64,000 nucleotides of DNA, from assembly GCF_900109755.1 (NCBI RefSeq), contig NZ_FOAR01000001.1, positions 310,001-374,000 of the forward strand. The letters run 5' to 3'. The notes under the pieces are model-generated. The model made no database searches. It saw only the letters and a program-made list of their open reading frames with translations, and had not been told where the DNA came from. The position numbers and the translations under genes were made by a program. Position 1 is the first letter of the stretch. Each line of letters opens with the position of its first letter. This document shows positions 48,579 through 57,327 of this stretch, one piece after another. The stretch is from Pseudomonas agarici (GTDB lineage: Bacteria; Pseudomonadota; Gammaproteobacteria; Pseudomonadales; Pseudomonadaceae).

Positions 48579-48773
48579 CTACTCTGCCCTGCTCCACCGA
48601 TACACTCTGCAGTGTCGGCAAAAGACGCTCAAGCCTGCGGCACAAGCTTTCGCCATTCCTGGCTGATAATTAGGTCCGTACTCCATGTCGTCGACCCTCT
48701 TCAACAACCTGAAATACTTGTCCTCCGCGTTTATTTCGTTTCCAGCCAAACACACATCGAGGGAGTAAGCCAA
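48579..48773 (-). CDS. Doubtful small open frame, no recognised family
   Basis: A 64-residue frame that must start at TTG (48773) and has no good ribosome site. It contains CxxC in VFCRHCRVYRW near its end and the stretch FRLLKRVDDMEYGPNY. It lies between the toxin-antitoxin terminator and ddlA. I do not recognise it. It could be a small gene, the remnant of a mobile element or a chance frame; otherwise the stretch 48576-48846 holds nothing I can name. Confidence 0.2.
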   Translation of the reverse strand: MAYSLDVCLAGNEINAEDKYFRLLKRVDDMEYGPNYQPGMAKACAAGLSVFCRHCRVYRWSRAE

Positions 48774-48846
48774 CGTGCCGAGTGCAGGTGGAGCACCTGG
48801 TGTTTCGGCCTGGCAGCGACTCGGGCGTCAGCGGATAACGGGACGC

Positions 48847-49941
48847 TCAGCGACAGTGCTTCAATCCGCGTCGTGTCTCATGGCGTTCCAGCGCCAACTC
48901 GATCAACCGGCTTACCAGCTCGCTATAGCTCAGTCCGGCCGCCTGCCACAGTTTGGGGTACATGCTGATGCGGGTGAACCCCGGTAGCGAATTGACCTCG
49001 TTGATCAACACTTCGCCGCTGTCGGTCAGGAACACATCGACACGCGCCAATCCAGAACACCCCAACACTTGGAATGCCTCGATTGCCTGGGCCCGGATAC
49101 GCTCGCAGGCCTCCTCGCTGATAGCCGCTGGCACCACCACTTCGGCGGCATCGGCGTCGATGTATTTGCTGTCGTAAGAGTAGAAGCCGTTGCGCACAAC
49201 GATCTCGCCGCAGCCACTGGCCAGCGGTCGCTCATTGCCAAGGATTGCGCACTCGATTTCCCGGCCGCTGACCGCCGACTCGATCAACACCTTTTCATCG
49301 AACCCCAAGGCCAGTGCCAGCGCCTCTCGGTACTCCACAGCGGTTTCTACCCGGCTCACGCCCACCGAGGAGCCCTGGTTCGCCGGCTTGACGAACATCG
49401 GCAGACCGAGCGTCGCCCGCGCCGTGTCGAAGTCTACGCGCGCGGCTGTTACCCGGTTCACCGTGATAAACGGGGTCACCGCCAGTCCGGCATCGCGCAG
49501 TAGGCGCTTGCTGACATCCTTGTCCATGCACACCGCCGAACCCAGCACGTCAGAGCCGACAAAGGGCAGGTCCGCCATGCGCAGCAGGCCTTGCAGGCAG
49601 CCGTCTTCACCGAGGGTGCCGTGGACAATCGGGAAGATCACATCGACCTGTTCCAGCAGGGCCTGGCTGTTAGTCTCGACCAATTGCCCGCCGGCCTTGC
49701 CCGGCACCACCGCCAGCTCCCGATTGGATCGATTAAGGGCAATCAACGCGGGGTTCTGTGCATTGATCAGGTAATTGGAGCTGTCGTTGAGATGCCAACC
49801 GCCTTGTTTGTCGATGCCGATCAGGATCGGTTCGAAGCGCTCGCGATCCAGCGCATCGACCACGTTCTTTGCCGATTGCAGCGACACCTCATGCTCAGCA
49901 CCCAGCCCACCGAAAATAATCCCGACTCGCAACTTGCCCAT
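48847..49941 (-). CDS. ddlA: D-alanine--D-alanine ligase, DdlA type
   Basis: Joins two D-alanines for peptidoglycan; an ATP-grasp enzyme. The protein is 364 residues, the length of DdlA rather than the about 310 of DdlB. It shows [34 protein letters not shown], the grasp loop [14 protein letters not shown] and the C-terminal [17 protein letters not shown] chose the ATG at 49941, with GAGG 7 bases upstream; an ATG one codon earlier is also possible. One change, GGLGAEH where GGRSAEH is usual, lies in the nucleotide/substrate loop. It is divergent from pgeF. Confidence 0.95.
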   Translation of the reverse strand: MGKLRVGIIFGGLGAEHEVSLQSAKNVVDALDRERFEPILIGIDKQGGWHLNDSSNYLINAQNPALIALNRSNRELAVVPGKAGGQLVETNSQALLEQVDVIFPIVHGTLGEDGCLQGLLRMADLPFVGSDVLGSAVCMDKDVSKRLLRDAGLAVTPFITVNRVTAARVDFDTARATLGLPMFVKPANQGSSVGVSRVETAVEYREALALALGFDEKVLIESAVSGREIECAILGNERPLASGCGEIVVRNGFYSYDSKYIDADAAEVVVPAAISEEACERIRAQAIEAFQVLGCSGLARVDVFLTDSGEVLINEVNSLPGFTRISMYPKLWQAAGLSYSELVSRLIELALERHETRRGLKHCR

Positions 49942-50084
49942 CATCCAGCCTCGTTTCCAAAGTGTGTTTGCGGGAGCCACCTCCCTCTGTGTGCAGCCTA
50001 TGCGCAGGGCGCCGATTGCGCACCCCCAAAATGATCAATCCGGGTATGCTGCAAGCGATTCGGACGACGTATGGAGCAGCCAGC

Positions 50085-50807
50085 GTGAGTGAGTACGCCA
50101 ACAATCTCAGTCAAATCCGGGGTATTGGCCACGGTTTCCTGACACTGGGCAATGAGGGCCTACCCGCCCAGGTGTTCACCTGCCAACAGACTCACGGTGC
50201 GAGATTGATCGAGGCGCCGGACAATCTGCCGGCGGGATCACTGCAAGGCGATGCCGTGTACACCGATGGCAAACGACCGATTGCAGTGATCACCGCCGAT
50301 TGCCTGCCATTGTTGGTGGCAGCGGCGGACGGCTCGCGGGTGGCGGCCATTCATGGTGGCTGGAAGGGCCTGCAAGGCGGCATCATCGGTCACGCCATCA
50401 CGCGCTTCGAGGCGTTGCAGACTCCCCGGCAGGCGCTGCGCATCGCCATCGGTCCATCGATCAAAGCGTGCTGCTATGAAGTCAGCGAGCGGTTCGTCGG
50501 CGAGTTGCAGGCTGCCCAGGGGCATCTCTGGCAAACAACGGTTGCGCCCTGGAGACGAGAGCAGCCGGCACCCGTTTCATCTCCCGCCATCGCCCCTCCC
50601 GCAGCGAGACAATCAGGCAGCTACTGGTTCGACTTGCAGGCCTATGCGTTGCTGCTCTTGCAGGCAGCAGGGATAGAAGAATCACAGGTCGAGGTCAGTT
50701 CGCACTGTACCTATTGCTCGTCACCGAGGTTTGACAGCTACCGGCGCCGAACCCATGAGGCCGGCGAGAGAAAAGCCTTCCAGTATTCCTGGATCCGGCG
50801 GACATAA
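50085..50807 (+). CDS. pgeF: YfiH/PgeF laccase-domain protein (purine nucleoside phosphorylase/peptidoglycan editing family)
   Basis: A 240-residue protein of the DUF152/LACC1 family. The zinc ligands are visible in QQTHGARL, TADCLPLLV, IHGGWKGL and SHCTYCSS. I chose GTG 50085 because GGAG lies 8 bases before it and the resulting length fits the family; an ATG at 50031 is possible. Members are reported as purine nucleoside phosphorylases/adenosine deaminases, and E. coli PgeF edits peptidoglycan precursors that carry L-Ser. Its neighbour here is ddlA, also a peptidoglycan gene, rather than the usual rluD. A proline-rich insertion (about residues 160-185) is unusual. Confidence 0.88.
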   Translation: MSEYANNLSQIRGIGHGFLTLGNEGLPAQVFTCQQTHGARLIEAPDNLPAGSLQGDAVYTDGKRPIAVITADCLPLLVAAADGSRVAAIHGGWKGLQGGIIGHAITRFEALQTPRQALRIAIGPSIKACCYEVSERFVGELQAAQGHLWQTTVAPWRREQPAPVSSPAIAPPAARQSGSYWFDLQAYALLLLQAAGIEESQVEVSSHCTYCSSPRFDSYRRRTHEAGERKAFQYSWIRRT

Positions 50808-50871
50808 GATCTCGCGCCGCCTGACTGACCTCCCCTCAAGCCATGGCCCCTCGATCATCAGGAAGATAATG

Positions 50872-51354
50872 ATGCCGCACTCCAGAAATGCGCAATTTCT
50901 CCAAGTCGCCGAGCAGCTCGGTTACAACTTTGACGGTGAAATGAAGATCGGCGGCAACTATGTGCCGGCGCTACAGAACGATCTCGAGATCTATGTCAGT
51001 GGGCAGATCCCGCGTGTCGACAATACGGTGATGGTGACAGGCCGTGTGGGCGCGCAAACCACCCTGGAACAAGCCAGGCATGGAGCACGGATCAGCACCA
51101 TGCGTGCGCTGGCGATTCTGCGGCAAATGCTCGAAGGCGACCTGGGGCGGATCAAGAAAGTCCTACGCATCAACGTGTATGTGCAAAGCGCCTCGGACTT
51201 CACGCAACAGAGCGAAGTGGCCGATGGCGCCTCGCAGGTACTCTATGACGTGTTCGGCGAGGCCGGAGTACACACCCGAACCTCGGTTGGGGTATTCCAA
51301 CTGCCGAAGAATGCCTCGGTGGAAGTCGATGTCATCGTGGCACTCAACCCGTAA
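50872..51354 (+). CDS. RidA/YjgF-family protein (YjgF-like group, 160 residues)
   Basis: A protein of about 160 residues of the longer RidA-like group. It contains PALQNDLEIYVSGQIPRVDN, TLEQARHGARISTMRALAIL and a C-terminal VFQLPKNASVEVDVIVAL, the trimer-core strand of the family. The AGGA at 50860-50863 favours ATG 50872, with 50869 as an alternative. True RidA proteins hydrolyse enamine/imine intermediates; the arginine that marks that activity is not in the usual place in this longer group, so the reaction is uncertain. It stands alone downstream of pgeF. Confidence 0.88.
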   Translation: MPHSRNAQFLQVAEQLGYNFDGEMKIGGNYVPALQNDLEIYVSGQIPRVDNTVMVTGRVGAQTTLEQARHGARISTMRALAILRQMLEGDLGRIKKVLRINVYVQSASDFTQQSEVADGASQVLYDVFGEAGVHTRTSVGVFQLPKNASVEVDVIVALNP

Positions 51355-51487
51355 CGCAGGGCTGACTAAGGCCGGCGCATGATTCACCTGCTCAATCATT
51401 TGTTACAACCCACCATCTAGCTGCTCGACGGAATTTTTCCTACGCTCAAGGATCATTTCTAGAACACCAGGGAGGAATTTTAGATCC

Positions 51488-51712
51488 ATGAATACAGCGA
51501 AACTTTTTATTATCGATTACACCCTTCACGGCAATCCTAAGTCCTTCATCATTCGCTCCGAACATATGGATAATGCCGAAGCCTGGCATTGGGCAAGCTG
51601 CGATGCCGGTGTAGGCCGCATCGGCAGGTTCGGGCGCGAACGAGTGAAGAAGACCAGCAAGCCCATGGCCGAAAAGTTCGGCATCGAGGCAGTGAGCTGG
51701 CGTCAGGCCTGA
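51488..51712 (+). CDS. DUF6555-family small protein
   Basis: A 74-residue protein with AGGGAGGA upstream, a very strong ribosome site. The sequence LFIIDYTLHGNPKSFIIR, then AEAWHWASCDAGVGRI and KPMAEKFGIE, matches a small family I know only from Pseudomonas, named DUF6555. Its function is unknown. The strong ribosome site suggests high expression. Its last 10 bases overlap the end of the convergent phosphatase gene. Confidence 0.85.
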   Translation: MNTAKLFIIDYTLHGNPKSFIIRSEHMDNAEAWHWASCDAGVGRIGRFGRERVKKTSKPMAEKFGIEAVSWRQA

Positions 51713-52398
51713 GGGCGCGCCAGGCTCAAGGTGCCCAACTCTACCAAGGTGAAATGACCGCTGCCCCAGCCAGCCGTATCGATATGATAGACATTGCCCA
51801 ATACGGTGGGCTGGCGCTGCGGGGTATGCCCGACCATCACTGCCCGCACCTCGCGGATGCCACTGACGTCATGGTTTTTCAGTCGCGTGCGTGACCATTG
51901 GCAGACCTCTTCGACGGTTATCCGCACCTGGGAGCCGCCCAGCAGATAGTCACGCAAGGCACTCCAGGAGGCGAAAGGACAATCGGCATGCACCACCCCT
52001 ACCAGGCCGAGCCGGGTCTCGACTTCCAGGGCAATTGGCATCTGCGCAAAGCGCGCGGCGAACAATCGCTGTCGCTGCGCGCCGCTATCGAGAAACCAAC
52101 CACCACCGCTGGCGCGATACATGTCGTAGTCCAGGAGCCCGCCCTCGACATGCCGGATCGCCAACGCCTCGTGATTGCCCTGCACCGCCGCGAACCAGGA
52201 ACGCCCCAACCATTCCAGGGCCAGCTCGCTCTGAGGTCCCCGGTCGACCAGGTCACCGACGCTGAACAGGCGGTCATCCTCGGGATTGAACCCGAGCCGA
52301 TCCAGCGCTGCCTGCAAGCGACTGAAATGACCATGAATATCGCCAACGGCGAAATCCCGCCCCCGGCTATTGATGGGGTAGTGAGCAAACCGAGGCAT
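51703..52398 (-). CDS. Metallophosphoesterase, PrpA-like serine/threonine phosphatase
   Basis: A 231-residue phosphatase. The dinuclear metal-site motifs are all present: GDIHGHFSRL (near 18-27), GDLVDRGPQS (near 46) and GNHEAL (near 75), with later histidines in GVVHADCPF and VGHTPQRQP. It starts at 52398 with a GGAG site. E. coli PrpA/PphA-type enzymes dephosphorylate proteins; diadenosine tetraphosphatase activity is another option for this fold. It lies 52 bp downstream of the metallothionein gene on the same strand and may share its transcript. Confidence 0.92.
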   Translation of the reverse strand: MPRFAHYPINSRGRDFAVGDIHGHFSRLQAALDRLGFNPEDDRLFSVGDLVDRGPQSELALEWLGRSWFAAVQGNHEALAIRHVEGGLLDYDMYRASGGGWFLDSGAQRQRLFAARFAQMPIALEVETRLGLVGVVHADCPFASWSALRDYLLGGSQVRITVEEVCQWSRTRLKNHDVSGIREVRAVMVGHTPQRQPTVLGNVYHIDTAGWGSGHFTLVELGTLSLARPQA

Positions 52399-52450
52399 GA
52401 CCGTTACTCCAGCACCCCGCGACAACCGTTGCCGGAGGGCAGACACACGC

Positions 52451-52624
52451 TCAATCGTGCGCGGCCTTTGAGCACTGGCAGCCGTCAGCCGTCGAGGCAC
52501 ACGGCTCGCCGTTACGATGGTGATCAGCACAGGCCTGGCAGCAATAGGACTTTCCAGCACTGACGATGGGATTGTTGCCCACTTTGCAGTTGCAATGCGG
52601 GCAGTCGCAGGTTTTCTCGTTCAT
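52451..52624 (-). CDS. Bacterial metallothionein (SmtA/BmtA family)
   Basis: A 57-residue protein beginning MNEKTCDCPHCNCKVG, with ten cysteines (6, 8, 11, 13, 28, 29, 32, 42, 49, 51) and histidines in ADHHRNGEP. The GKSYCCQACADHH core is the mark of Pseudomonas metallothioneins, which bind about four Zn, Cd or Cu ions in a single domain. The start at 52624 has GGAG 8 bases upstream. The gene is short and easily missed. No metal-responsive regulator gene is next to it. Confidence 0.93.
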   Translation of the reverse strand: MNEKTCDCPHCNCKVGNNPIVSAGKSYCCQACADHHRNGEPCASTADGCQCSKAAHD

Positions 52625-52716
52625 GAGGTGGACTCCATTTCGTCTGGTCGTCGACAGGCAGCGAAGCCGCTGCCCGTTAACCCATGATTATAGTCCCATC
52701 GAAAGCGCCCAGCCGT

Positions 52717-53667
52717 TTACGCTCTTGCCCTGCATAACCCGGCGCGTCTCAACTTCTCTATCCGCACCGAACGGCGGGCATTGCGCATGACTTTAGAGAC
52801 TTGTCCTATAGGGGCCATGCCGGCGCGCATGCACCAGTAGAGACGACCTGTTGTTTTCATCAGCAGCCGCTTTTCCTTACGCTCCTCGAGTTCAAGGAGT
52901 TCCTTGATAAATCCATAGAAACGAGCATCGCTCAAGTAATCATCATCAAGTGCTTCCAATAAATTGTTAGCGGCGACCTTGGCCCCACCTAAAATTGCTG
53001 CCAACGGATAAACACTGGCGGCAATAGGCAAGACAATCGCAGTAGTTAGCAAGATAAATATGTTCAGAAAATTCTCTCCCATCTCCGGGAGTGCCTGATA
53101 AAACTCAACCTTGTCGATCAAGGTCACTACCACTGCGGCCAAAACGGCAATCAGCCCAGCCAGGTAGGTCGCAAAGTTGCCCGCGGAAGGCAGGCCGAAA
53201 AAATTCCTGGCCCTGCGTTCCGCCGGTTGCCCCGCTCGTATTTGAATGCTTCGACGCCACTCCCATTCATCAATCAGCTCCCTAGCAAGATCACGAAGGT
53301 CGAGGCGAGGACCAAATAGCATCTCGATGCGCCGAACTTTCTCTCGCTCCAAAAGTGAATAGGCTTTCCTGAAAGCGACCCGGCAAAGCTCAGGATTGAG
53401 TCGTTCAAGGCGTTTACGATCGAGATCGAAACGCAGCTGTATAAATCCGAACATGAGAAAAACCTCTAACAGCAATACCCACAACGGGAGTAAGTGATAA
53501 AGGTCGGAATGCTGATAAATACTGAAGAACAGATACAAAAGCACCGCACCCAACGTTAGTATCAGTTGGGTCAACACCAGATAAAAAATGGTGCTTCTCA
53601 ACATACTCGCGGGAAACCCAGAAAAACTCTTTCGATAGCGTTTGACTTTGTGTGCGATGGTTCTCAT
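52717..53667 (-). CDS. Uncharacterised four-helix membrane protein
   Basis: A 316-residue protein of unknown family. Hydrophobic segments are at about 24-48 (TIFYLVLTQLILTLGAVLL), 58-76, 165-187 (TYLAGLIAVLAAVVVTLI) and 202-230. The regions between and the C-terminus are rich in basic and acidic residues, with coiled-coil-like stretches (LLELEERKEKRLL). Codon use and composition are less GC-rich than neighbours, so it may be acquired. It has no obvious partner gene. I do not recognise a function. Confidence 0.8.
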   Translation of the reverse strand: MRTIAHKVKRYRKSFSGFPASMLRSTIFYLVLTQLILTLGAVLLYLFFSIYQHSDLYHLLPLWVLLLEVFLMFGFIQLRFDLDRKRLERLNPELCRVAFRKAYSLLEREKVRRIEMLFGPRLDLRDLARELIDEWEWRRSIQIRAGQPAERRARNFFGLPSAGNFATYLAGLIAVLAAVVVTLIDKVEFYQALPEMGENFLNIFILLTTAIVLPIAASVYPLAAILGGAKVAANNLLEALDDDYLSDARFYGFIKELLELEERKEKRLLMKTTGRLYWCMRAGMAPIGQVSKVMRNARRSVRIEKLRRAGLCRARA

Positions 53668-53805
53668 TCACGATCACTCCAAGCCAAATGTAGCAATGCC
53701 TCTTGCGAGAAAATGCCTGAGTCGACGCCGCTATTCCCTGCGTTGTCCTGTTCAGAATGGCAGAACGGTCATCGTTTCAAAAAATCGGACTCTCGCGGAT
53801 GACGC

Positions 53806-55119
53806 TCAGTGCCCGATGCAGGCCTGCGAATCGGCACTTATGGCAATTCGCCCGCCAAAAAACAGCGCCGTCAGCCCCCCAACCGTGCCCATCACCAGGC
53901 TATATCCCACGCAGACCCAGAGGCTCCAGGGCATCAGGCCGATCAACAGCAACGGTGTGGTGCTTGCCCAGAGCGCGTAGGCAATATTGTAGGTAAACGA
54001 AATGCCAGACACGCGGATCCGGCTGGGAAACAACCCGACCATCACCGACGGTACCGCGCCCACCACGCCACAAGCGAGCCCAGCCAGGGCATAGGCCAGC
54101 TTGATCCAAGTGCCGCCGCTGATCAGGCAGGCATACAACAGCGCTACCCCCGCCGGCAGCAACAGGCTGTAGAACAGCACCGCGCGCCAGGCGCCAATGC
54201 GGTCCACCAACAGGCCGGCGAGCACACACCCGATATTCAGGAACACAATGCCCAGACTGCTCAGGGCAAAGGTCTCTCCGGCGCTCATACCAAAGCTCTT
54301 CTGCATGACGGTCGGAGTAATCACCACCAGTACCACCACCGCCGAAGTCAGCACGCAAGTCAGTAGCATCGCTGGAAAAATCGAACGGCGATGATCGCGC
54401 AACACCGCCCGCAAAGGCAGTTCGTCGCCTGCTTCGCGCCGGGCCTGCAAGGCCATGAATACCGGGGTCTCGCTGAGCCAGCGTCGTAACCACACCCCGA
54501 TCACCCCGAACACACCGCCGAGCAGAAAGGGAAAGCGCCAGGCAAAATCTAGAATTTGCTCCGGACTGTAGACTCGCGCCAGCCAGGTGGCCGTCAGCGC
54601 GCCCAACAGATACCCGAACGTCAGCCCTGCTTGCAATACACCCAGGGCATAACCGCGATGTCCCGGCGGCGCGTGCTCGGCCACGAAGACCCAGGCGCTG
54701 GGCACCTCGCCGCCCACAGCGGCGCCTTGCAGCACGCGCAGGCACAGGAGCAGCAGCGGCGCCCAGTAACCGATCTGGGCGTAGGTCGGCATCACCCCGA
54801 TCAACAGGCAGGGCAACGCCATCATCAGGATACTCAGGCTGAACACCTGCTTGCGCCCCAGACGGTCGGCAAAGTGCGCCATCAGGATTCCGCCCAGCGG
54901 TCGGGCCAGGTAACCGGTGACAAAGATCCCGAAGCTTTGCAGCAGCCGCAGCCACTCGGGCATTTGCGGCGGGAAGAACAACTGGCTGAGGGTCAGGGCG
55001 AAAAACACGAAGACGATGAAATCGTAGATTTCCAGCGCCCCGCCCAGCGCCGCCAGGCCCAAGATCCGGTAATCGGACCGGGAAAAGCGGCGATTCGGCG
55101 GGTAACAATCAACGGTCAT
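53806..55119 (-). CDS. MFS transporter, metabolite:H+ symporter (ProP/ShiA-like)
   Basis: A 437-residue 12-helix transporter. The N-terminal GGALEIYDFIVFVFFALTLSQLFFP, shown in part as ALEIYDFIVFVFFA, is typical of the MHS family, as are GYLARPLGGILMAHFADRLGRK (the loop 2-3 motif) and RVLQGAAVGGEVPSAWVFVAEH. Known members import dicarboxylates, shikimate or osmolytes; the substrate here is not predictable. It is divergent from atoE with a 327-bp gap that holds no other gene I can support. Confidence 0.9.
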   Translation of the reverse strand: MTVDCYPPNRRFSRSDYRILGLAALGGALEIYDFIVFVFFALTLSQLFFPPQMPEWLRLLQSFGIFVTGYLARPLGGILMAHFADRLGRKQVFSLSILMMALPCLLIGVMPTYAQIGYWAPLLLLCLRVLQGAAVGGEVPSAWVFVAEHAPPGHRGYALGVLQAGLTFGYLLGALTATWLARVYSPEQILDFAWRFPFLLGGVFGVIGVWLRRWLSETPVFMALQARREAGDELPLRAVLRDHRRSIFPAMLLTCVLTSAVVVLVVITPTVMQKSFGMSAGETFALSSLGIVFLNIGCVLAGLLVDRIGAWRAVLFYSLLLPAGVALLYACLISGGTWIKLAYALAGLACGVVGAVPSVMVGLFPSRIRVSGISFTYNIAYALWASTTPLLLIGLMPWSLWVCVGYSLVMGTVGGLTALFFGGRIAISADSQACIGH

Positions 55120-55446
55120 AAAAGGACTCTGGATACCGTATTCGCGAGCTGCGTCATCGGCGGCTCAACACTGTACAAAAAACACTCAAGCGAACCAGGT
55201 CTTCCCTGGTTCGCGGCCAGCACAGATGAGTGCGATTGCTGGCGATCAACACCTCACAGCCATCGGCGGGTCACTTTTTAGCAGAAATTCGCGTACTGGG
55301 TTCCATTTTTTGACAATTCAAACCAACCGATACTGAAACGTATATGGCTTTGCAGCGAGCGCTAATTACCGCATTCTGACGCAGTTTTCGGTCGCTTCTG
55401 CCTGGAGCGACCGACCTCCTCACAATCATAAAAACGAGGTGTTTCC

Positions 55447-56865
55447 GTGGCCGCAGTCATTGATGAAAGCCGCTATGCCCGCTTTGCCCTGCGCTGCTCG
55501 AACTGGGCCGAGCGCTGGTTTCCCGACTCCTGGGTGTTCGCCGCGCTGGCGGTGATCATCGTTGCCCTCGGCACCCTGGCCATGGGCGCCAAGCCGACCG
55601 ATGCTGCCATGGCTTTCGGCGACGGTTTCTGGAGCCTGATCCCGTTCACCATGCAGATGGCCTTTGTGGTCATCGGCGGCTATGTGGTCGCCAGTTCGCC
55701 ACCAGCGGTGAAACTGATCGACCGCTTGGCCCGCCTGCCAAAAAACGGTCGCTCCGCCGTGGCCTGGGTGGCCTTGATTTCCATGGTCGCCTCGCTGCTG
55801 AACTGGGGTTTGTCGCTGGTGTTCGGCGGTCTGCTGGTGCGTGCCCTCGCCCGCCGTACTGATCTGCGCATGGACTACCGCGCCGCTGGCGCCGCCGCCT
55901 ATCTCGGCCTGGGAGCGGTGTGGGCCCTGGGCCTGTCGTCGTCCGCCGCGCAGTTGCAGGCCAACCCTGCTAGTCTGCCGCCGTCGATCCTGTCGATCAC
56001 CGGAGTGATTCCGTTTACCCAGACCATTTTTCTCTGGCAGTCCGGGGCTCTATTGCTGGCCTTGATCGTGGTCTCGCTGGCCGTCGCCTATGCCACCGCG
56101 CCTGGTCCGAATTCGGCCCGTGATGCCAAGGCTTGCGGTGTCGATCCGAGCTTCAACCTGCCGCCACTGAGCCCGCGCACACGTCCCGGCGAATGGTTGG
56201 AACACAGTCCGCTGTTGACCCTCCTGCTGGCCCTGCTGGCCGCTGGCTGGTTGTTCCATGAGTTCTCGACCAAACCGGCGATCAGCGCCATCTCGGGCCT
56301 GAACACCTACAACTTCCTGTTCCTGATGGTCGGCGCCCTGCTGCACTGGCGGCCGCGCAGTTTCCTCGACGCGGTCTCACGGGCGGTGCCGACCACCACC
56401 GGGGTACTGATCCAGTTCCCGCTGTACGGCTCGATTGCCGCGCTGATGACCACGGTCAAGGGGGTCGACGCCCAGACCCTGGCCCATCACATCTCGACCT
56501 TCTTCACCCAGATCGCCTCCCACGATACCTACGCCCTGCTGATGGGCGTGTACTCGGCGGTACTCGGTTTCTTCATCCCGTCCGGCGGCGGTAAATGGAT
56601 CATCGAGGCGCCATATGTGATGCAGGTCGCCAACGAACTGAAGTACCACCTGGGCTGGGCGGTGCAAATCTACAACGCCGCCGAAGCCCTGCCGAACCTG
56701 ATCAACCCCTTCTACATGCTGCCGCTGCTGGGTGTGCTGGGGCTGAAGGCGCGGGACCTGATCGGCTTCTCGTTCGTGCAGTTGCTGGTGCATGCGCCGC
56801 TGGTGCTGTTGCTACTCTGGGCACTGGGGACGACTCTGACCTATAGCGGACCGGTGATGCCTTAA
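55447..56865 (+). CDS. atoE: Short-chain fatty acid transporter
   Basis: A 472-residue inner-membrane protein of the AtoE family (TIGR00366). It uses GTG at 55447 with a GAGG site. The opening RCSNWAERWFPDSWVFAALAVI and the C-terminal PSGGGKWIIEAPYVMQVANEL are family signatures, with about 12 membrane segments. It is expected to carry acetoacetate, butyrate or similar acids. No ato CoA-transferase, thiolase or sigma54 regulator gene is adjacent, so it may serve a pathway encoded elsewhere. Confidence 0.92.
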   Translation: MAAVIDESRYARFALRCSNWAERWFPDSWVFAALAVIIVALGTLAMGAKPTDAAMAFGDGFWSLIPFTMQMAFVVIGGYVVASSPPAVKLIDRLARLPKNGRSAVAWVALISMVASLLNWGLSLVFGGLLVRALARRTDLRMDYRAAGAAAYLGLGAVWALGLSSSAAQLQANPASLPPSILSITGVIPFTQTIFLWQSGALLLALIVVSLAVAYATAPGPNSARDAKACGVDPSFNLPPLSPRTRPGEWLEHSPLLTLLLALLAAGWLFHEFSTKPAISAISGLNTYNFLFLMVGALLHWRPRSFLDAVSRAVPTTTGVLIQFPLYGSIAALMTTVKGVDAQTLAHHISTFFTQIASHDTYALLMGVYSAVLGFFIPSGGGKWIIEAPYVMQVANELKYHLGWAVQIYNAAEALPNLINPFYMLPLLGVLGLKARDLIGFSFVQLLVHAPLVLLLLWALGTTLTYSGPVMP

Positions 56866-56947
56866 CTGAAACGTCCTGAAGGGCTGATCATTGCTGCCCC
56901 GAACGGCAATGATCAACCTGGACCTTCAGACTCATTCGCCAGGCACT

Positions 56948-57262
56948 TCAACAATGGCGGTATGCGCGTTGAACCGCCTCCCAGACGATCTCAAGATTGA
57001 TATCGAAATAACCATGGGCAATGCGATTACGCATACCGTGCATCCTCCGCCAGGGTACTTGAGAGTGATGGGCGGCAAACTCGGCATATCGAATCATTAA
57101 CGTTGGTCGAGGCTTCCCCATGATCACCAGGCGCATGACGACCGCTTGTTGAGTGCGCTTATCCTCAAAGACAAGCGTCCAACAATGCCAGGACTGCCCT
57201 CTCCCCTCGATAATCGGCATACTGACCGGCTGTGGACAGGACGGCCATCGCCGTTCTGTCAC
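56948..57262 (-). pseudogene. Decayed HepT-like (DUF86, HEPN) toxin remnant
   Basis: The frame contains FEDKRTQQAVVMRLVIMG, then RYAEFAAHHSQVPWRRM and GMRNRIAHGYFDINLEIVW, the core of HepT with its RNase motif R-x4-H-x-Y. Between G and RYAEF the expected GEA(S/A)T stretch appears only in another frame (EASTNVND), so a base loss and a base gain flank eight codons. After VQR the expected tail (IPPLLKCLA) is also in another frame. The first about 40 residues are not HepT-like, and no MntA antitoxin gene is nearby. Confidence 0.75.
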
Positions 57263-57327
57263 ATTGCGTTGCTAGCGTGCGATGCGAAATATTTTGTTAC
57301 GTCCAACCCAGCCAACAGGAACCCAGG

